Positions 60,836 to 64,000 of a DNA stretch of 64,000 bases are shown piece after piece. The stretch is from Flexithrix dorotheae DSM 6795 (GTDB taxonomy: Bacteria; Bacteroidota; Bacteroidia; Cytophagales; Flammeovirgaceae): positions 62,001-126,000 of the forward strand of contig NZ_KB903440.1 in the NCBI RefSeq assembly GCF_000379765.1, written 5' to 3'. The notes below the pieces were generated by a model, which had not been told where the DNA came from, did not search any database, and worked only from the letters and a program-made list of their open reading frames with translations. How positions within the stretch are numbered: the first letter of the stretch is position 1; each line of letters starts with the position of its first letter. Position numbers and translations under genes: made by a program.

Positions 60836-61552
60836 CTAAAATCTTTGAAAGTAAAATTTAAGTGACATCCCAAAGGCATCTACCCTTTGAATAGAAGGGT
60901 CATTGGCAAATTGATGATTCCAAAAAGTTTTATAATTTATTTCCTTTGTTATTTTGAATTCCAAACCTAATTGTAGCCGAAATCTGTTCAAATTACTTTG
61001 TCCAAAGTTTGCGTAATACTCAATGAAACAGGAGGCCATGAAAAATAAAAAATCGGTTTTTAAATTTTTTTCAAATAATAACATTGGTCGATATCTGGCA
61101 CTGAAGTCCTGGTTTTTAAACCTCAGATCAATCCTGTTTTTGCAAGAGAAAACAATGTCAAATGGAATGATAAAGCGTCCATCAGTTTGCGCTACAAATA
61201 AACTTTCCTCAAAAGGATCTTCTTTGTTTGGCGGTGATGCAGTGAATTGATACCCTAACCTAAACCGAAAATACTTACCAGGAAGTTCATCAAAATGATC
61301 AATACCCCTAATGTTCAAGACAGGAAAACTGAATACATCCATAAAAATGCCTAAAGATCCATCAGTATAACTTGAAGAATCCAATTTGGTCCCTCCAGCT
61401 GTTGCATAAAGCCTTAACTGTTCATTTAACCTATAATAAACCTTCACAGAAGGCCAAACTTCCTGCGTTTTTCTGGATAATTGTCCATAGCCGGTAGTTA
61501 CTACTATTGAAATTAATACCGATGAAATCCAGATAACTTTATAATTCAGCAT
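60836..61552 (-). CDS. DUF2490-like outer membrane protein
   Basis: A 238-residue protein with signal peptide (ending VTTGYGQ) and a beta-barrel-like body: EVWPSVKVYYRLNEQLRLYA, RFRLGYQFTAS, RIDLRFKNQDFSARYRPMLL and FRLQLGLEFKITKEINYKTF, ending in FQRF, an aromatic C-terminal residue as for outer-membrane proteins. It fits the DUF2490 pattern. Function unknown. It is located between the small membrane gene and the arylsulfatase. Confidence 0.72.
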   Translation of the reverse strand: MLNYKVIWISSVLISIVVTTGYGQLSRKTQEVWPSVKVYYRLNEQLRLYATAGGTKLDSSSYTDGSLGIFMDVFSFPVLNIRGIDHFDELPGKYFRFRLGYQFTASPPNKEDPFEESLFVAQTDGRFIIPFDIVFSCKNRIDLRFKNQDFSARYRPMLLFEKNLKTDFLFFMASCFIEYYANFGQSNLNRFRLQLGLEFKITKEINYKTFWNHQFANDPSIQRVDAFGMSLKFYFQRF

Positions 61553-61672
61553 GGGTGGGGGAATATCGATATATTTGAAACTATGATGAATTAATTTAAA
61601 TGTATCAAAACGGCTGGTACTGTTAGTAATGAATAGGTAGTATATTTCAAAAAAAATGAAATACTATTGGAG

Positions 61673-61702
61673 AATTCAATGAGCCTTGAGGCCCATTGAA
61701 TT
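61673..61702 (-). terminator. Hairpin after the arylsulfatase gene
   Basis: AATTCAATG (61673-61681) pairs with CATTGAATT (61694-61702), extended by GCC/GGC after one mismatch. A second imperfect repeat lies at 61638-61666 (TAGTATATTTCA with TGAAATACTA). The minus-strand tail is only moderately T-rich. Confidence 0.55.
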
Positions 61703-61748
61703 TCTAATTTAGATTACAGTTGATTTTATATATTAATCAAGTATCCTC

Positions 61749-63995
61749 TTACTTTCCATCATACTTGATATGAGTAGTTTTCAGCTTTCCATTGAATTCA
61801 AATGGTTTCTTTTCAATATAAGCCTCAGAAACTGGAGATCCCTGGTCACTACCAAGGTCCAGGCAGTCATTTGCAGTGAACGTTAAGGGAGCACAACGTG
61901 GAATGACTCCACTCATTACTTCTTTTCCGTTTACCTTTATTTTGACATGACCTTCAAGTGTTCTTTGCTGTGTCCATTGGAATGAGCTGTTCACCTCAAT
62001 CTTTGTCATACCAGCGGGTATTTTTTGGGGAGATTTCATTTTTGTTCTTTCAATTTCGAACAAATTATATTCATAATTCAAGTAACCATCCTTCATATAA
62101 AGTGACAGGCCACCTGAGAAACCTCCAATAGCGTACAGTACTCCATTTGCATTTCTGGGCATTTCTACCTCCATATTGATCGTATTGTTTTTATTCCCAA
62201 TTGCTGGGGCCGTAAATTCTGGCATACGAGTGATTTTTCCTGTGAATGTCCATTCGGTGTAGGGGGGAGAAGGCTTGTCGCCTGGGTGTGCCAAAACCCA
62301 CAGTCCTCCACCAATGGGAAGGTTCTTATTCTTCGTAGATTCAATCATGAAGAGTTCTTTCATGTCTCGAAGTTTTTCGGGCATTTTTTCTGCCAGATCA
62401 TTAGCCTGAGTCCAATCTTCTTCAAGGTTGTACAATTCCCACTTATCATCTCTGGGGTCCCATTCTGCAATGTTTGGCATTCCTGGAACCCAAGGTGTTC
62501 TGGGGCCAAATGTACAAGCATACCAACCATCATGGTAAATCCCTCTACTTCCCATAATGTCAAAAAACTGGGTGGTTCGTTGTCCTTTAGCATTTGCATC
62601 TTTAAAGGTGTATTCCATACTGATTCCATCAATCGGATCCTGAGGTACACCATTAACCAAATTTGGCAATTCAATATCTAATATATCATATACTGTAGGT
62701 ACTACATCAGCAACATGATGAAACTGTGATCGTGGAGTTTTATCTGCTGCAATATTTTTGGGCCAGCTTACTGCCATGGCCTGACGTGTCCCTCCAAAAT
62801 GAGCGGCTACCAATTTGGTACTTTTATAGGGTGTACTGCCTGCCCATGCCCATCCAGCATGATACATATTATCAGTTTTTTCTGTACCCAAAGCTTCTAA
62901 ACCTCCTAATTCATTAAGCGCATCCAAATGATCCTTTATTTGGGTGGCAATGCCATTTTGAGCCAATAATTCACTGATGGTCCCATTTTGCCCTTCTGCA
63001 CTGGAACCATTATCACCCCAGATATAAAACACAAGTGTATTGTCTAACCGACCCTGCTCTTCAAGTTCATCTAAAATACGTCCTGCATGATGATCAGCAT
63101 GTTCTCCATAACCTGCAAATACCTCCATTAATCTTCGTTGGAATGGCTTTTCCTCTTCGGGAATAGACTCCCATGCAGCCATAGTTTTAGCACGTTCAGT
63201 AAGTACAGCATCTTGAGGAATCCATCCCATTTCTTTTTGTCTTTTGAAAACTCTTTCGCGGTAAGCATCCCAACCATCGTCAAATTTGCCTTTGTACTTG
63301 TCTGCCCACTGAGTTGGAACATGATGTGGACCGTGAACTGCACCTGTTGCCCAATACATCATAAATGGTTTATCAGGTGCAAATGCCTGTTGCTCTCTCA
63401 ACCATTGAATAGCATCATCAGCAATATCACCAGTGAGGTGGTAAGGGCTACCATCATCGAGTTTTTCCGGTGTTTCAACTATAGTAGTATTTCTTACCAT
63501 TGAGGGTTCATATTGTGACGCTTCCCCTGCTAAAAATCCATAAAAATATTCAAAACCATACCCTGTTGGCCAATAATCAAATGGCCCTTTTGAAGTAGTT
63601 TGTGCAGCTGGAGTATTGTGCCATTTACCCCAGGCAGCTGTATTATAACCGTAATCTTTCAAAACCTCAGCCAATGTAGCACTTGATTTTGGTATAGTCC
63701 CACTAAAGCCGTCCCAGTCATTGGCAAGCTCGGCAATCTGTCCATTTCCCACACGTGTATGGTTCCGTCCGGTGAGTAATGAAGCTCTGGTTGGTGAACA
63801 CATCGCTGTTGAATGAAATCGATTGAAAGAAACCCCTGAATTCGCTACTCGGGTAAGGTTTGGCGTTTGAATTTCTCCACCATATGTACTTGCAGTTCCT
63901 GGCCCAGCATCATCAATTAATATAATTAGGATGTTTGGGGCATCTTTGGGTAACCTTTGAGGTTCAATAGGCTTTTTTTGAACTGATTCCTGCAT
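61749..63995 (-). CDS. Arylsulfatase, Cys-type (5' end possibly beyond window)
   Basis: At least 748 residues; the ATG at 63993-63995 may be internal, since the frame could continue past base 64000 and no signal peptide is seen. The sulfatase domain opens with APNILIILIDDAGPGT (metal-binding Asp28 and Asp29), and the formylglycine site Cys66 is in the CSPTR signature (TAMCSPTRASLLTG). Later GRNHTRVGNG, KWHNTP and ATGAVHGPHHVP fit. Its C-terminal domain, about 560-748, is beta-rich (EFNGKLKTTHIKYDGK at the end). It hydrolyses sulfate esters after maturation by an FGE. Neighbours give no clear substrate. Confidence 0.9.
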   Translation of the reverse strand: MQESVQKKPIEPQRLPKDAPNILIILIDDAGPGTASTYGGEIQTPNLTRVANSGVSFNRFHSTAMCSPTRASLLTGRNHTRVGNGQIAELANDWDGFSGTIPKSSATLAEVLKDYGYNTAAWGKWHNTPAAQTTSKGPFDYWPTGYGFEYFYGFLAGEASQYEPSMVRNTTIVETPEKLDDGSPYHLTGDIADDAIQWLREQQAFAPDKPFMMYWATGAVHGPHHVPTQWADKYKGKFDDGWDAYRERVFKRQKEMGWIPQDAVLTERAKTMAAWESIPEEEKPFQRRLMEVFAGYGEHADHHAGRILDELEEQGRLDNTLVFYIWGDNGSSAEGQNGTISELLAQNGIATQIKDHLDALNELGGLEALGTEKTDNMYHAGWAWAGSTPYKSTKLVAAHFGGTRQAMAVSWPKNIAADKTPRSQFHHVADVVPTVYDILDIELPNLVNGVPQDPIDGISMEYTFKDANAKGQRTTQFFDIMGSRGIYHDGWYACTFGPRTPWVPGMPNIAEWDPRDDKWELYNLEEDWTQANDLAEKMPEKLRDMKELFMIESTKNKNLPIGGGLWVLAHPGDKPSPPYTEWTFTGKITRMPEFTAPAIGNKNNTINMEVEMPRNANGVLYAIGGFSGGLSLYMKDGYLNYEYNLFEIERTKMKSPQKIPAGMTKIEVNSSFQWTQQRTLEGHVKIKVNGKEVMSGVIPRCAPLTFTANDCLDLGSDQGSPVSEAYIEKKPFEFNGKLKTTHIKYDGK

Positions 63996-64000
63996 GGTTG

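Noticed and set aside
1-64000. CRISPR arrays, tRNA/rRNA genes, transposases, integrases, phage or secretion-system clusters
   Set aside because: No regularly spaced repeats, no cloverleaf or rRNA-like segments, and no matching protein motifs were seen when reading the window.
13000-64000. Many other open frames of 60-130 codons opposite or within the genes listed
   Set aside because: They are shadows in other frames of real genes, with no independent start context, signal or family pattern.

Overview
The window reads as a chromosomal piece of a marine, polysaccharide-degrading member of the Bacteroidota, most likely of the order Cytophagales. The evidence is AT-rich DNA, a SusC/SusD pair, a type IX secretion (T9SS) C-terminal sorting domain, TAnnTTTG-type promoter elements, weak Shine-Dalgarno signals, many lipoproteins, and menaquinone synthesis (MenB). 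No tRNA, rRNA, CRISPR array, transposase, integrase or phage module was seen.

Layout. 0-5.3 kb: partial sulfatase-modifying-factor-like protein, YceI protein, ABM-type monooxygenase, single-domain globin, a large GAF-domain protein and a small ferredoxin-fold-like protein. 5.8-12.9 kb: a DegP/HtrA protease, a small helical protein, an aminopeptidase P gene followed by an orphan modA, a subtilisin-like protease and a lipoprotein. 12.9-17 kb: a secreted protein of unknown role, a LysM membrane protein and an M14 carboxypeptidase. 17.2-22.8 kb: a three-gene minus-strand cell-surface operon (Kre9/KNH-like membrane protein, phage-fibre-like adhesin, T9SS-sorted IPT/TIG protein).

23.1-36.9 kb is the centrepiece, a compact alginate utilisation locus on the plus strand: GntR/FadR regulator, SusC, SusD, PL6 lyase, PL17 oligoalginate lyase, KdgF cupin, MFS hexuronate-type transporter, SDR reductase and PL7 lyase. 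The gene order gives a full route. A surface PL7 lipoprotein and the PL6 lyase cut alginate, SusCD import the oligomers, PL17 releases unsaturated monouronate, the MFS carrier moves it into the cytoplasm, KdgF linearises it to DEH and the SDR reduces DEH to KDG. KDG kinase and KDPG aldolase are not in the window. A GntR-type palindrome lies in front of the regulator gene, and strong RNA hairpins sit between gntR and susC, susC and susD, and susD and PL6.

37-51 kb is general accessory and housekeeping DNA: VanZ-like protein, FGE-like protein, MenB, GNATs, a LysR regulator divergent from an MdaB-like quinone reductase, a hydrolase/NTF2-like cluster beside an AraC regulator, a thioredoxin-like protein, a GH29 fucosidase and an aldo/keto reductase. 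51-64 kb holds small genes (sterol desaturase, two Crp/Fnr regulators, a glycosyltransferase, DUF2867 protein, an intradiol dioxygenase/YceI lipoprotein pair, an arylsulfatase running off the edge) mixed with several gene remnants. These include a frameshifted frame at 51.5-51.9 kb and a duplicated, internally deleted piece of the DUF2867 gene at 56.1 kb, so this part looks like a region of gain and decay.

No clearly new multi-gene system was proven. The best candidates for follow-up are the surface operon at 17-23 kb, the lipoprotein dioxygenase/YceI pair, the RNA structures and operator of the alginate locus, and the decaying genes at 51-61 kb. All family assignments come from reading motifs by eye, not from database searches.
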